Origin: Enoplolaimus lenunculus
Taxonomy: Eukaryota; Nematoda; Enoplea; Enoplida; Thoracostomopsidae
DNA: 64,000 nt
NCBI GenBank assembly: GCA_030248215.1
Contig: JASANG010003551.1
Coordinates: 186,001-250,000, forward strand
Direction of reading: 5' to 3'
A model generated the notes under the pieces. That model searched no databases and was not told the DNA's origin. It was given only the letters and a program-made list of their open reading frames with translations. How positions within the stretch are numbered: the first letter of the stretch is position 1; every line of letters begins with the position of its first letter. A program made the position numbers and the translations under genes. This document shows, in pieces, positions 12,601 to 22,594 of the stretch.

Positions 12601-15600
12601 AACAAATATGCGTCCACTCTTAGTAACATAATCGTTCGCTGGTTCACTGTAAATTTGAGTGAGTTGATTTTAACTCAAAATGAGTTGAATCACGCAGTTT
12701 GAGTTAAGACTGTCAGTTCTCAGCATTTTGAGTTGATTCAATTCGTTCTGCATTAACTAATCAACTCACGCAGAGTCATCTCAACTCAGAGTGAGAATCA
12801 ACTCACAGTCAGTTAATGTTTACTGATATTAATTCAAAAATAACCAACTCGCTAGCTGAATTGATTAATAGTCAACTCATTGGAATTTACAGTGTTTGAA
12901 AAGCTTACAATACTTTTCATCAACTGGTGATAGGTGCAGCACAGTTATCAAAATAAATCGTCCTGAAGCTACGCGAACTATTTTTAGTCTCGAAGTGAGT
13001 AACAACTCTGACGAACGTGACTGTGTATACTTGGATTTTGGGATCCGAGATACGTCCGAAATGTATATGGCAGCGTCGTGTATTGACGAATATCCGTTCA
13101 TGTGTAAACGAAGCAAAAGTATGTCCATTTTGGCTTCATTTTGTTGAAACTGCGTTCAAATTGTTTGCGGTAAATATATATTTTCAACGTTTCGAAGCCC
13201 GTTGGTTTTAAGGTTGACAAATAAATAAATATGTTTACAGCGTCATCTGCTCAATTTCAGTTCAGGGTCCATATTCTTAAATGCATATAGCACCTATCAG
13301 CAGTTAGTAATAGGTTTTCAAACTAAACGAACTGGTGTAATTACAGATCTCAAAATTTGTACAGTAGCAGAGAAAATCGAAAGCAATAAATGTGCTGAAT
13401 GGCAAACCTCACTATTCTCTGGTTCGAAAGTTACAAGGCCTATCACCAACTGGTAATACTTTGTGAATACGGGCTGAGAATTCAACCCGCGGATAAACTT
13501 TCTTCGGCCCAGACCAAAACCATTAAAAGTTAACCTGTATTGCTGCGTGACACCGTGAGTCAGGTGTTTAGGTCCATGCAAAGATCACGGCCGGAACGTC
13601 TTCCTGTCGGACTCAAATTTGACTAAGTTTAAGCTTTAGACGAATTTTTCGTTTAGGCTTAGGTTCACGCTTAGGCTTAGGTGTAAACTCATTATTACGA
13701 TTAAGTTTAGACTTAGGCTTAAGTATACGCTTATTCTTACGCTTAAGCTTACCCTTTGGATTAGGCTTAGGAGTATGCTTATACTACTCTAACGGCGCTG
13801 TTCGATACAGTGGCCGGTTTTTAAAAAGGTTCAATGTGAGAAAAAACCACCTGATAGCAGCTTGCGCAAAGTTTTCAATCGTCGACGTTTCATCTGGTTA
13901 TTATGGTTCTATACTTATATCTCTCAACTTATACGCGATGCCGGTAAGTTCACAAGCCGGCCTCAATCAGTTCCCCGGCACATTTTCCCGTAGTCCGGTG
14001 TACAATTGGCCAAAGTTTTCTCTTTCGATTTATATAAACAACTTGATTGGCCAGAAGAAAAAACATCATCTTTGTTGAGTCTGTAAATAATTAATGACAC
14101 ACAAATTGGTCCGTTGAAAACTCAGTTGAAAATGTGAATTCAGTTCAAAATTTGCGTTCGAAATCACGTTGTGTTTCAATGGTGTGGTATTTTGTTTATT
14201 TGAGATAAATTTTAATTTGCGTAAATTTTTTTCTTCCATTCAACGGACTCGGGTCTTTTAGAACGCTATTAATTCAGTGTAAAAAGACTTTATTTGAAAT
14301 TTTAGCTGTTTGTATAAACCATTGTTTAGTGTGAATATTTGGTGCGGGTGATAGTGTTCCATTGTGCTTAGATTCAGTTTGAAAGTATAGGTTCAGTTGA
14401 AAATCTACACAAAATTTTCAATGTAAAGGTGGAAAGTGAAAAATACCCCAAATTTTTTTATTACAAACCGCGGAAGTTATTTGATCAAAAATATTGATAT
14501 CAGTTTGTTGACAAATATTTCATTATTCGTCAGTCTGAAAACGTTTTTAAGTATAAAACACAATTACGTTGTCTAATCTCATTTATTTTATGCGATCAGC
14601 GCATCCTAAAAACTCATTGCAGGATCAAATATGGCTATTGAAACGCGTTTGTTATTAGCTTGTTTAAGGCGTTCCAAATAGCTTTTTTTGGCTTTCAAAG
14701 CTGATTGGCTGTTTGTTGGTTTATTCATCCGCTGGTAAATGCTTACAAATGGGTTTTTGTTTCGCGAGCTATAGCCCTACTGCTGTCATAGTTGGCAACT
14801 GTGAGGAAATGACATTTTGTTCGTTCAAAAACTTTGGATACTAAGGAAAGTTAAGAAAATTTCAAGTTTTTGTCAACTTCAAATTTTTGCGAACACTGTA
14901 AATTTCAGCGAGTTGATTTTAACTCAGAATGTGTTGAATCACTCAGTCTAAATTAGGACTATCAGGACTCAAAATTTTGAGTTGATTCAAATCATTACGA
15001 GTTAGTTAATCAACTCACCCAGTAGTCAACTCAACTCAGAGTGATAATAAACTCAACTCACAGTGAGTTAATGTTTGCTGATATTAATTCAGAAATAATC
15101 AACTCGCTAGCTGAATTGATTAATCAACTCATTGCAATTTACAGTGTAGCGTTATATCTCGATCACGTCAAAGTGCGTTGGAATTGAACTAAAGTTAAAA
15201 GTTTTTTGATCAAAACGCTCCAGTCATCGTTGAAATAATTCAACTTTAACGATTTGTCAATATTTGAATTTAAATCACCAATCTAAAAATGCATTTAAAA
15301 TTATACAATAAAATCGGTTCAGATAAAAACTCGTAAAAAATATTGGTACTGCGATTTGACAGCCACGCAGTGACTGATTCAGTATTTTTTGACACGGCGA
15401 ACACATTACACGTCATAGTGAAAAACTAATTCGCGAGCGAAGCGAGCAAGAAGCCAAACGCAATTTTAGTATTAAAGTTTAATGCCAAATTTTTGGTTAA
15501 CCAGTATCGAGAAGCCTGGGTCTCGCTGCGGCGCCGTCATCGAATTAGCCAGGGTCGCCAAAGAATTGTCGTATCAGTCACCGCATTTGAGCAATGATTT

Positions 15601-18600
15601 TCCTGGTTTCAGATGTAAGCGTCGAAATGACGCAATTTGACTATAAGTTTTCTTTTACATTGGGCGACAGGTTGTGATATAAGGTTAATACCAAATAGTC
15701 CCGGTGTGTTAGATTGGAGTTATGGTAATTTTGCGATATCAGGCCAAAAGTTAAATATCTGGTTTGAATTTTGATAATCGAACAGTTAAATACGTTGTTG
15801 AAACTTGAAAGGTTTAATATTTTGCTTTGCCATTGATAATTTTACGTACACTGTAGATTCCAGTGAGTTGATTAATCAAGTCAGAAAACGAATTAGTTGA
15901 TATCTGGTTATTTCTGAGTTAATAACGGCAAACATTAACTCTTTACACTGAGCTGATTTAATTCCGTATGAATTATAAACAACTCAGAACACGAATTGGA
16001 CATTTGTGGATATTTCTGAGTTCGCATATTGAGCTGATTTTTTCCGGACGAGTTGCATATTTAACTTAGAATGAGTTCAATCAATTCAGACATCCGAGTT
16101 CAGAAAAACTTAATTCAGACTCAGTAATTCTACTCATTTTGAATAGAAATCAATTCACTGGAATTTACAGTTTGCTTTTTAAAACTTTACCCCTGTTTCG
16201 ATCTCTAGTTCAATGCAATAAAAGTCGCAACAGGGATGAATAAAACTGTAAAGTGAGTTGATTATTCAACTCACAGAACAAATTAGTAATTTGTGGTTAT
16301 TTCTGAGTTAATAACAGCAAACATTAACTTTACCTGAGCTAATTTAATTCCGGATGACTTGATCAATTAACTGCCATTATGAGTTCAATCAATTCATAAT
16401 TCTGAGTTTTGAAAAACCTATTTCAGAGCTCAGTGATTTGTATAACCTCCAATCATTACTAATCCAAGAATCAACGAACCAGGATAATGCCTTGAAACCT
16501 TCATTTCTCATTTCATTGTTTTTATTGTGTGGCCTAAATTTCAGCCCGCCACCGGAAATTTCTCTAATGTATACATGGCTTGTTTGTAATCTGGCCCGAT
16601 ATTGTCAAATGCATATAGCACCTATCACCAGTTAGTAATAGGTTTTTTAAACTAACGAACTGCTGCAATTGTAGATCTCAAAACTTGCACAGAAGTCGAG
16701 TAAATCTAATGCAATAATTGTGCTGAACTTCAAATCTCACCATTCCCTGGTTCGAAAGTGTTACAAGACCTATCGCCAACTGGTCATAGGTGCTGCACAC
16801 ATTTGAGAATACAAGCTCTGGTTGACCGATATTCGTCCAGGGCCCGTATTCTCAAATGCGTTTACGCACCTATCATCAGTTTGTGATAGGTCTTGTTACC
16901 TTCAAACCAGGATACGATGGTTCTCGAAATTCAGCACACTTCTCGCAAATGATTTGACGTCCGACTTCTGAGCTAATTTTAAGAGTCGCACATACGGTTT
17001 TTCGTCAGTTTGAAAACTTATCGCTAACTGATGATGGTTGCTATTCGCATTTGAGATTACAAGTCCATATCAAAAGTCTAGTACTCTCTAAAAGTTTAAA
17101 CAAACTCGATTGAAGCTTAAGCTAGTGTAGCAGTATTAACCTAAATTTCTAGATTAACTAAACTAACTGGTAGGTTACGGTTAAACTCATTTGACATATT
17201 TTAGTTTAATCTAAACATGATGAATTCTGAAAACTATATAGTTTCTATGCAGCGTTTATACTTTAAACTAAAAATTAGTCTAACTAAACTCACCGTATTA
17301 AAAATACGTTAGTTTAAATTAAACATAAAATTCTAGTTGACTTAGTCCGTCCATCCATTTAAAGTTTTACATAAACTCACATTAAAGTTTAGTTAAGCTA
17401 TAATTTAAGTATAATTTTTTGAGGGTACTGTATACATTTCGCCCTTGAATAAATTGTTCAGAACCGCAGTTTTATACCATGACTCACAAAACGTGGTTTA
17501 ATCCGTTTCCAGGCGGTCGCACCAATAGCTACCCCCCTCAACCGGAAGTGATCCGAAACGGAGCGCTCACAACAAGCGCCGGAGTTGCGCCATGGTGGCT
17601 CCTGTGGCTTTGCCTGGCTCTCCTGTTGCTAATTGTCCTCTTCCTTATCGCGTGTTGTTGGACTCGATGGAAGAAAAACGCTGTCGCAGTGTCGCCTGAA
17701 AGTGCTCAATCACTAGAGACAAGCTCGATGGGATCGCAACACAATCTTGTCATTGGCAGCGGGAGTGAAAACAAAATTCGACCAATCAAATCACAACACG
17801 ACGTTTATTTAACATCCAATCAAAATGGTGTTGAAATGATTTGCCATAACGATGATACCGCTTACTACAGCGGTGAAGACGGTGTCGTGAGACGTACGGA
17901 CTTAGCTCAATTGAGTCATGGCGAAACACGGCCTCATGGTATGAGCAAATGGAGCCACAACGGCGTTCAGCAAACTGAAAATCGACTTACAACAACGGTA
18001 ATCGATGCAGAAAGCTTAGCAAGAAGAGCGATCGCGAGTCAAACGTTGGTGCCCAGCAGTCGGCATTCAGAGGCGCAAACGAGCCGACCGTCGTCAGCCA
18101 GTGACCCCAAACAACGTCACAAGCATCAAAATGGTAGCGGGCCTGGGCATTACAGTATTCCAAACGGAGCGCCGGGGGTAGATCAGAACGCAGAAAATCC
18201 CTACATCCATGATCTGTCGTCGTACTTGGATTCAGGAAGGATGATTGGTGTCACTCCAACGGATCGATTTGATCGACCGCATATACGAATGCTCGATAAT
18301 GTTTCGGCGATAAGCATGGACGAATACTGGAGCACCATTGGTAAGAATATAGCAATCGATGAAGCGGCAACCATCTCTCTACTGGTTGTGTTAGCCAGAC
18401 CACCACACCCGTAGCCAGCTCACTTTGCCCGGGGTGGGGTTAAAAAATTTTCAAGACAGCCCGGGGTGGGGCTAAAAAATTTGCAGGACGGCCCCGGGGT
18501 GGGGCTAAAAAATTTTCAGGGCTGCTCAGGGGTGGGGCTAAAAAACTTTCAGGACGGGCGTACAAGTGTTTTCATTGACTTACAAGCAAGGTTGAAAATT

Positions 18601-19388
18601 TTCTAGAAGGGTCAAAAATTCACCAGGGGCGCTGAGCCCTCATATTCCCCCCTTGGTTACGGACCCGCAGAAGACTCGGGAGGCACACAGCAATAAAGAT
18701 TCGCCATTCATTTTGGAAATTATGTTGCTTCTTGTTGCAATTATTTTCTTATCAGGTTGCTGTCATTAAACCACTACATGAAATATGAAACTGCTATGGT
18801 AAGCTTATTTGCGAAGAAAAAAACACACGAAACGAGTTTGAAGTATTTAATTTCTTTCGGTATCAAATTGAAGGCACTTGACAAAGATGGGCATGTCAAC
18901 GATCATTGGACGGTATCATATACCGTAGCCGTGGCACTATTGGAGCGTATTCAGGCACCAGCAATTTACCAAAAATAAAAAAAAGCAGAAGAAGTTTTAA
19001 TGCATCGTTCACAATAAAAAAATTTCAACTCAAAACACTTCCCCTACGCGTGGCAATTTTGAAAATTGACGTGTTAATCATAGTGTTTTCGGTGGCAAAA
19101 TGAAATTTTTTTTATTGTGAACGATGCATAATATAGTATTTTAGGTTTGACTTTTAGGCAATTAATGTTCCTGAAATCAACCAATCAAAATGCGACTTGA
19201 CCGTTGACTTTTAGGCAATTAATTTTCTTCAAATCAACCAATCAAAATGCGACGCGACCGTAGTGCTGTCTAAAATATGATTTACGGTTTCAGATCGTGA
19301 ACAAAGTCGCAGTATTGATATTGTTCATCAACCGGCAAACGAAGTAACAACAGAAACTGCCATACTGCAAGGCCGGACCGTATTTTAG
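6870..19388 (+). CDS. Gene 1 (eight exons): CUB and C-type-lectin-like transmembrane receptor, 5' partial
   Basis: Eight exons join in one frame: 6870-6963, 8535-8670, 9332-9484, 9910-10068, 11194-11347, 12904-13118, 17513-18340 and 19294-19388. All intron phases match (0,1,1,1,2,1,1). They give about 610 residues: CUB about 1-127, C-type-lectin-like about 130-300, transmembrane segment about 331-352, then a cytoplasmic tail of about 258 residues. CUB and lectin domains bind ligands outside the cell, so this is probably a cell-surface recognition receptor (family inference). No signal peptide or start codon is visible; the first exon begins one base into a codon boundary, so earlier exons should lie upstream. 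The lectin fold lacks a visible EPN or QPD calcium/sugar motif, so ligand binding may not be sugar-based. I do not recognise a named orthologue. Confidence 0.85.
7055..7885. repeat. Minisatellite, about 30-38 bp units
   Basis: About 25 units of the form ATACCGGAATCGGAATCGAA plus ACCTGCAAATTT, with 6-bp CGGAAT steps changing unit length. It stays open in one frame for 284 codons only because the units lack stops. Confidence 0.85.
8262..8505. repeat. 27-bp tandem array, about nine units
   Basis: Unit GGAACAAATTTGAGAATTTA plus GTTTTTC, almost perfect. It lies just before gene 1 exon b. The frames open across it are products of the repeat. Confidence 0.9.
8535..8670 (+). CDS. Gene 1 exon b: middle of CUB domain
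   Basis: The acceptor is TTTAATTTTAG and the donor ACA/GTACGT. The reading holds NCNWIIKATSPQNHIML, then SEFEG and CDDGIIVRDS, matching the CxWxI, DFE and CxYDxxxVRDG signatures of CUB domains. It is phase 0 at the start and phase 1 at the end. The 27-bp tandem array at 8262-8505 stops about 30 bases upstream of the acceptor. Confidence 0.85.
8683..8994. mobile_element. E element
   Basis: Ends AAGAGTGCATGATAC and GCATCATCCACTCTTGGTTT. Contains CGACCCTCCTATATTTAGAG and TGCCGGATACATAAAGTGTC, shared with other copies. Starts right after exon b donor. Confidence 0.55.
9070..9200. repeat. A element fragment
   Basis: GAGTTGATT- and AACTCAGA-type blocks without clear ends. Confidence 0.4.
9332..9484 (+). 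CDS. Gene 1 exon c: end of CUB domain
   Basis: The acceptor TTTACGCAG and donor TTTG/GTAAAT give 153 nt, phase 1 to 1. The reading has a cysteine (SWCDFDNPL), then STADTMYIQMISDD and a short C-terminal strand, matching the SxxxxMxIxFxSD end of CUB domains. An AT microsatellite begins about 90 bases after the donor. Confidence 0.82.
9572..9690. repeat. AT microsatellite
   Basis: (AT)n of about 60 bases followed by imperfect TATATAAATATA sequence. Confidence 0.9.
9690..9765. repeat. H element fragment
   Basis: ACCGTACGGTGCCGGATGG and the end AAGTATAGCGCCGCCCTAA match H elements. Confidence 0.45.
9910..10068 (+). CDS. Gene 1 exon d: first part of C-type-lectin-like domain
   Basis: 159 nt, phase 1 to 1, acceptor ATGTTTTAG and donor TTAG/GTAACT. 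The reading begins GCPPDW and contains CYKLVTAGRNWVSAQTHC followed by LVTLVSDEEYIQLL, the hallmark first alpha-helical part of a C-type lectin fold (CYxxxxxxxxWxxAxxxC, LxxxxSxxExxFL). Confidence 0.87.
10173..10331. mobile_element. I element
   Basis: GGTCCGTAGACTGCTCACG to CTTGGCTACGGGACC with G-rich interior, between exons d and e. Confidence 0.5.
10838..11195. mobile_element. L element whose right end supplies the exon e acceptor
   Basis: GGCTGGGTTTCTGAAATCGT at the left is inverted at the right as GATTTCAGAAACTCAGCC. The last AG of that end is the only acceptor in phase for exon e. Confidence 0.6.
11194..11347 (+). CDS. Gene 1 exon e: WIG region of the C-type-lectin-like domain
   Basis: 154 nt, phase 1 to 2, donor CCCAG/GTAAGA. 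The reading contains EKVWIGMFDAAIETEF; WIGM is the conserved WIGL beta strand. The only AG that fits the upstream phase is AAACTCAG/CC at 11193, which lies inside the terminal repeat of an L element ending at 11195. The neighbouring TTGTAG at 11202 would shift the frame. Confidence 0.75.
11442..11699. mobile_element. A element with TA flanks
   Basis: TA, CACTGTAAATTTCAGTGAGT at the left; AATTTACAGTG, TA at the right. A TA target suits Tc1/mariner-type elements. Confidence 0.6.
12001..12157. mobile_element. I element
   Basis: CCGTAGTCAGCTCACAG to TTGGCTGCGGACTCGG with the usual CAAGGGTTTTCGATGAC block. Confidence 0.45.
12316..12465. repeat. G element, partial
   Basis: CGTATTCTCAAATACGTATA start and CCTATCACCAGTTAG block, right end lost. 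An R fragment follows at 12510-12575. Confidence 0.4.
12645..12894. mobile_element. A element abutting gene 1 exon f
   Basis: CACTGTAAATTTGAGTGAGT at the left, GGAATTTACAGTG at the right; nine bases separate it from the exon f acceptor. Confidence 0.6.
12904..13118 (+). CDS. Gene 1 exon f: last part of C-type-lectin-like domain
   Basis: 215 nt, phase 2 to 1, donor CAAAA/GTATGT. The reading includes DRCSTVIKIN, DCVYLDFGI and AASCIDEYPFMCKR, matching the CVxL and SCxxxxxFxC end of the lectin fold. EMYMAASC stands where calcium-binding lectins have WND. The phase-consistent acceptor is the weak TTTGAAAAG at 12903, nine bases past the end of an A element. The better TTTACAG at 12892, formed by that element, would be phase 0 and break the frame. 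Confidence 0.75.
13267..13491. mobile_element. G element
   Basis: CATATTCTTAAATGCATATA at the left, inverted as TTTGTGAATACGGGC at the right, with CCTATCA(C/G)CA blocks. Confidence 0.45.
13571..13815. mobile_element. T element
   Basis: TCCATGCAAAGATCACGGCC left end, TTAGGC-rich core and GTTCGATACAGTGGCCG right end. Confidence 0.5.
13816..14893. other. No gene seen (intron of gene 1)
   Basis: Single-copy-looking AT-rich intron sequence without an exon I can fit; phase 1 to 1 between exons f and g leaves room for a missed exon. Confidence 0.35.
14894..15146. mobile_element. A element
   Basis: CACTGTAAATTTCAGCGAGT to CAATTTACAGTG, TA after the right end. Confidence 0.6.
15849..16172. mobile_element. 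A element, longer variant
   Basis: CACTGTAGATTCCAGTGAGT to CACTGGAATTTACAG; interior has an extra duplicated AACTCAGA section. Confidence 0.5.
16245..16440. repeat. A element, right end missing
   Basis: ACTGTAAAGTGAGTTGATTA start and AACTCAC / GAGTTAAT blocks, stopping at CAGTGATT. Confidence 0.4.
16592..16830. mobile_element. G element
   Basis: CCCGATATTGTCAAATGCAT start, ATTTGAGAATACAAGC end. Confidence 0.45.
16841..17070. mobile_element. G element
   Basis: GGGCCCGTATTCTCAAATGC start, inverse ATTTGAGATTACAAGTCC end, directly after the previous copy. Confidence 0.5.
17090..17425. repeat. M repeat, short copy
   Basis: Shares AACTGGTAGGTT, TTAAACTCATTTGA and ACTTAGTCCGTCCATCC-like blocks with 3688-4420. 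It ends about 90 bases before exon g. Confidence 0.4.
17513..18340 (+). CDS. Gene 1 exon g: transmembrane segment and long cytoplasmic tail
   Basis: 828 nt, phase 1 to 1, acceptor CCGTTTCCAG and donor ATTG/GTAAGA. After a short stalk rich in P, S and T the reading has a hydrophobic run of about 22 residues (WWLLWLCLALLLLIVLF and on), followed by the stop-transfer group WTRWKK. The tail is hydrophilic and Ser/Gln-rich, with tyrosines in YYSGEDG, HYSIPNG, NPYIHDL and DEYWST that could be phosphorylation sites (inference). It is much the longest exon. The open frame runs past the donor to a stop at 18412, so an unspliced ending is possible. Confidence 0.88.
18409..18668. mobile_element. I element with four short internal repeats
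   Basis: CCCGTAGCCAGCTCACTTTG start and TTGGTTACGGACCCG end. The block CCCGGGGTGGGGCTAAAAAA is repeated four times, a first step of tandem growth. Confidence 0.55.
19001..19130. mobile_element. N element
   Basis: TGCATCGTTCACAATAAAAA and its inverse TTTATTGTGAACGATGCA enclose about 90 bases; other copies at 27608 and 36226. Confidence 0.6.
19149..19262. repeat. Two-copy tandem repeat of about 57 bp
   Basis: GACTTTTAGGCAATTAAT through CCAATCAAAATGCGAC occurs twice in a row, just before the last exon of gene 1. Confidence 0.75.
19294..19388 (+). CDS. Gene 1 exon h: last coding exon
   Basis: The acceptor GGTTTCAG at 19293 is followed, in the phase left by exon g, by 30 codons (DREQSRSIDIVHQPANEV and on, ending GRTVF) and TAG at 19386-19388. 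The codon across the junction is GAT. A canonical AATAAA lies at 19648-19653, which suits a 3' UTR of about 280 bases. Confidence 0.75.
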
Positions 19389-19647
19389 TCGGCCTTTTAG
19401 GCCGAGATTTGACGACTTCCAAGGTCGATTGGTTCCAAAAAATTCGGATGTAAAATGATCTTAGAAGGTCAAGGAAATATTACTATCGCCACCACTGGAT
19501 CGGGTCGATGTTGAATGGATGGTACTGATGCCATACCTGATTGCAGTGAATTTAAACGTGCAAACAATTGTGAGACCGATGCTCAAATTGCAATTTTTGC
19601 AATTTTTGTAACATTTGTGACGCTATGGACGAACAGAATTTAGTTTA

Positions 19648-19653
19648 AATAAA
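19648..19653 (+). terminator. Polyadenylation signal of gene 1
   Basis: AATAAA lies about 260 bases after the gene 1 stop codon and is followed by T- and GT-rich sequence. It is the first canonical signal downstream of that stop. Confidence 0.5.
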
Positions 19654-19759
19654 TGTTTTGCCGCATCATTTGAAAATTACGATTAATGCAATTTTATTAC
19701 AAAAACAAGTCACCGTTCGGAACGACGCAAAATTAAACAATCCAATGATTAGTGATCGT

Positions 19760-19932
19760 GGTCAATGTATAGAACAGGGCTGTAACAGTAGTATAAGCGT
19801 ATTCCGAAACCGAAGCGTAAAAATGAGTTTGTACCGAAGTCTACGTCTATGCAAAAATTGTCCAAAGCTTATTAGGTTTACTCAATTGCAGTCCCGCAGA
19901 AAACCGTTCCGCCCCTGATCTTTACACCGGCC
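19760..19932. mobile_element. T element
   Basis: TCAATGTATAGAACAGGGCT start and CCTGATCTTTACACCGGCC end. Confidence 0.55.
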
Positions 19933-20152
19933 GATGTCATCTACGTTTATGGTGTCGCGTATTTAGCAAACTATTGGTCGATAGATTACCGGAACGTTCC
20001 GGTGCGAATCAGTGGAATGAAATCCTATTTTATACAATAACACTTTGTGTATTTATGAATGCAATTTATTCAGAACAAAATCGTTGATATAAACTATTAA
20101 AGTTTTCACTGTTTTAGCGGTACAAGCTAAATAACACACGCTTTAGTAAACC

Positions 20153-20500
20153 TGGCCAATGTATAGAACAGGGCCGTAACAGTAGTATAACCATATTCCT
20201 AAGCCTAAGCCTAAGCCGAAGCGTAAGAATAAGCTTATGCCTAAACCTATGACTAAGTCTAAGCGCAGGAATAAGCTTATGCCTAAGCCTAAGCCTAAGC
20301 CGAAGCGTAAGAATAAGCTTATGCCTGAGCTTAAGCCTAAGCCTAAGCGTAAGAATGAACTTACAGCTAAAGCGTAAACCTAACTGTAAGGATAAGCTTA
20401 TACCTAAGCCTAAGTCTAATCCTATTACAAAATGTATCCAAAGCTTACGCTTACTCTGTATGACAGTCCTGCAGAAAAACGTTCCGCCCATGATCTTTAC
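20153..20500. mobile_element. T element with expanded core
   Basis: GGCCAATGTATAGAACAGGG start, GCCCATGATCTTTAC end; core has several AAGCCTAAG / AATAAGCTTATGCCTAAG units. Confidence 0.6.
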
Positions 20501-20631
20501 TTGCGATTGAAACCTTAAGATTTTATTGACAAATAGTTCATCGCAAAGTATTGCTAAACTATTGCGACACTGATGTAATAACTTGAACTAAAACTGCTTG
20601 CAGCGTAAAAATGGGAGGCCCCTTAAAACGG

Positions 20632-20866
20632 ACAGTCAATGTAAAGAACAGGGGTGGAACAGTATTTAAGCATATTCCTAATCTTAAGCCTAAGACTAAG
20701 CCTAAGCCTACGCCTACGCCAAAGCCTAAGCCAAAGCCTAAGCCAAAGCCAAAGCCTAAGCCTAAGCCTCAGCCTAAGCCTAAGCAAAAAAGTTAGTCCA
20801 ACGAGTAAACTGACTGTATTACAGCCCTGCCGGAAAACAATCCGGCCCTGGTCAGTACATGGGCCA
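20632..20866. mobile_element. T element
   Basis: AGTCAATGTAAAGAACAGGG start and GTCAGTACATGGGCC end around AAGCCTAAGCC repeats. Confidence 0.6.
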
Positions 20867-21280
20867 AACGGCCACTGATGTTCAACCACGAACTTGGCCG
20901 ACAAGGGCACCCATTTTGATGTGAGAAACAGCTTTGTGTAGGCGAATTTGCTGTTGTGCTCGATACCCTGGGTGGCGTCTGAAAAGTTTTTTTTTCAGTT
21001 TGGCATCACCCGGGCCGAATATTTTGGGCAGAAATTATTACTGATTCCAGCTGTGTCGTATAGATAAACAGCGACTTTATCTATACTGCAAACGATAATC
21101 AACATTTTTTGCATCAACACTAAAGATTTTCGGTTTTAACCAATCAAATTTTTGCAAGTTGTTGTTTTGCTAGTAAATGCTTTCAGCGAATGATCACATA
21201 GCTAATTTTAGCTCAAAATTGAACGTCAGTTCAAATCTGAACTGGCTCCATAGTTGTGAGCGAAAAATAGGCCAAGTGTT

Positions 21281-21533
21281 CACTGTAAATTCCAGTTCGT
21301 TTATTTTAACTCAGAATGAGTTGAATCACTCAGTCTGAGTTAGGACTATCAGAACGCACAATTGTAAGTTTATTCAACTCGTTCTAGTTTAATTCATCAA
21401 CTCTCACGGAATCAGCTCAACTCATAGTGAGAATCAACTCAACTCAGATTGAGTTAAAGTTTACTGTTATTAACTCAGAAATAACTATCTTTCCGTCTGA
21501 GCTGATTAATTAACTCACTGGAATTTCCAGTGT
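21281..21533. mobile_element. A element
   Basis: CACTGTAAATTCCAGTTCGT to TGGAATTTCCAGTG. Confidence 0.55.
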
Positions 21534-21718
21534 TCTAAGAATTGTGGGCAACTATCTTGTGGGTGACAATTTGCTATATATCGTGTTGAACGTACCTTGT
21601 GAATCTTATTGCGAAACGTACATGCATTCTGTTCAACAGCCTCAATGTCTTTTATGCATAGCTGAAAGGCGTGCCGCTTTATGCGAAACTGCAAAGCTTT
21701 AAGCATTAGACAACTGGT

Positions 21719-21999
21719 CAGCTTAGGCTCAGGCTCAGCTTTTAGTTTTAGTTATCAAATTATCCTTATGCGGAGACTTATCTTTGGCTTAGGCTTTAGA
21801 ATATGTTTATTAAAGATCAGGGGCGGAATGATTTTCTGTGGGACTAGAATAGAGTAAACTTAGACTTTAGACTAATTTTTTACTTGGCTTAGGCTTATAC
21901 TTTAAGGAATATGCTTATTTTTACGCTTAGGCTTAGGCTTAGGCTTAGGCTTAGGAATATGTTTGTAATACTGTTCTGCCCCTGTTCTTTACATTGGAT
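21719..21999. mobile_element. Two T elements, one truncated, side by side
   Basis: A truncated TTAGGC core is followed at about 21808 by GATCAGGGGCGGAATGAT and a complete right end CCCCTGTTCTTTACATTGG. Confidence 0.5.
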
Positions 22000-22227
22000 A
22001 ATTATACAAACTAATCTGGCATAAAGGTTCAATACTGCATTAAATTTCTATAATTTTGCACTGTTTTCTGTTTAAATTCAGTGGAAATTTTTTACTTTCA
22101 AAATAATAAAAAATAAAATTCGAACTTTCATTCGAATTAATGATATACTTAACATAAATCTTTTCTACTATCAAAGTCAGTGTATTGCATTTATGTCCCC
22201 CCAAAAATCTTCACCCACAGGGCAAGC

Positions 22228-22380
22228 GGCCCATGTATAGAACAGGGCCGAATCGTTTTTAGGAGGGGCTATATTAGAATCAGTGTAAGCTTAGACTATT
22301 TTTTTGCTTAGGCTTAGGCTTAGGCTTTGGCTTAAGAATATGCTAATACTACTGTTCCGGCCCTGTTCTATACGTGGGCC
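22228..22380. mobile_element. T element
   Basis: GGCCCATGTATAGAACAGGG and its inverse CCCTGTTCTATACGTGGGCC; short core. Confidence 0.65.
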
Positions 22381-22437
22381 GGGTAAGCTATGATTAATTT
22401 CACAAGTATATTTTCAATAATACTTCACAAGTATTAG

Positions 22438-22594
22438 GTTACATGATGGGCGTATGCAGTTGACAATCAACGTGTCTGGCTATAAAACCAACAATTGTCT
22501 TTTGAAGATTGGGCGAAAGCAAAAGGTATTTGTTTACTGCAAAAATTGTGCACAATGCATCCGAGACAGTAAACGTTGTCTCATCCGATTGCAA
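22438..22594 (+). CDS. Candidate exon, unknown product
   Basis: After GTATTAG the frame reads HDGRMQLTINVSGYKTNNC, then KIGRKQKVFVYCKNCAQC and RDSKRCLIRLQ before a good donor CAA/GTATGC. A shorter form ends at AAAAG/GTATTT (22525). The cysteine spacing is orderly but I recognise no family. It lies just after a T element, with no confirmed neighbouring exon. Confidence 0.3.
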
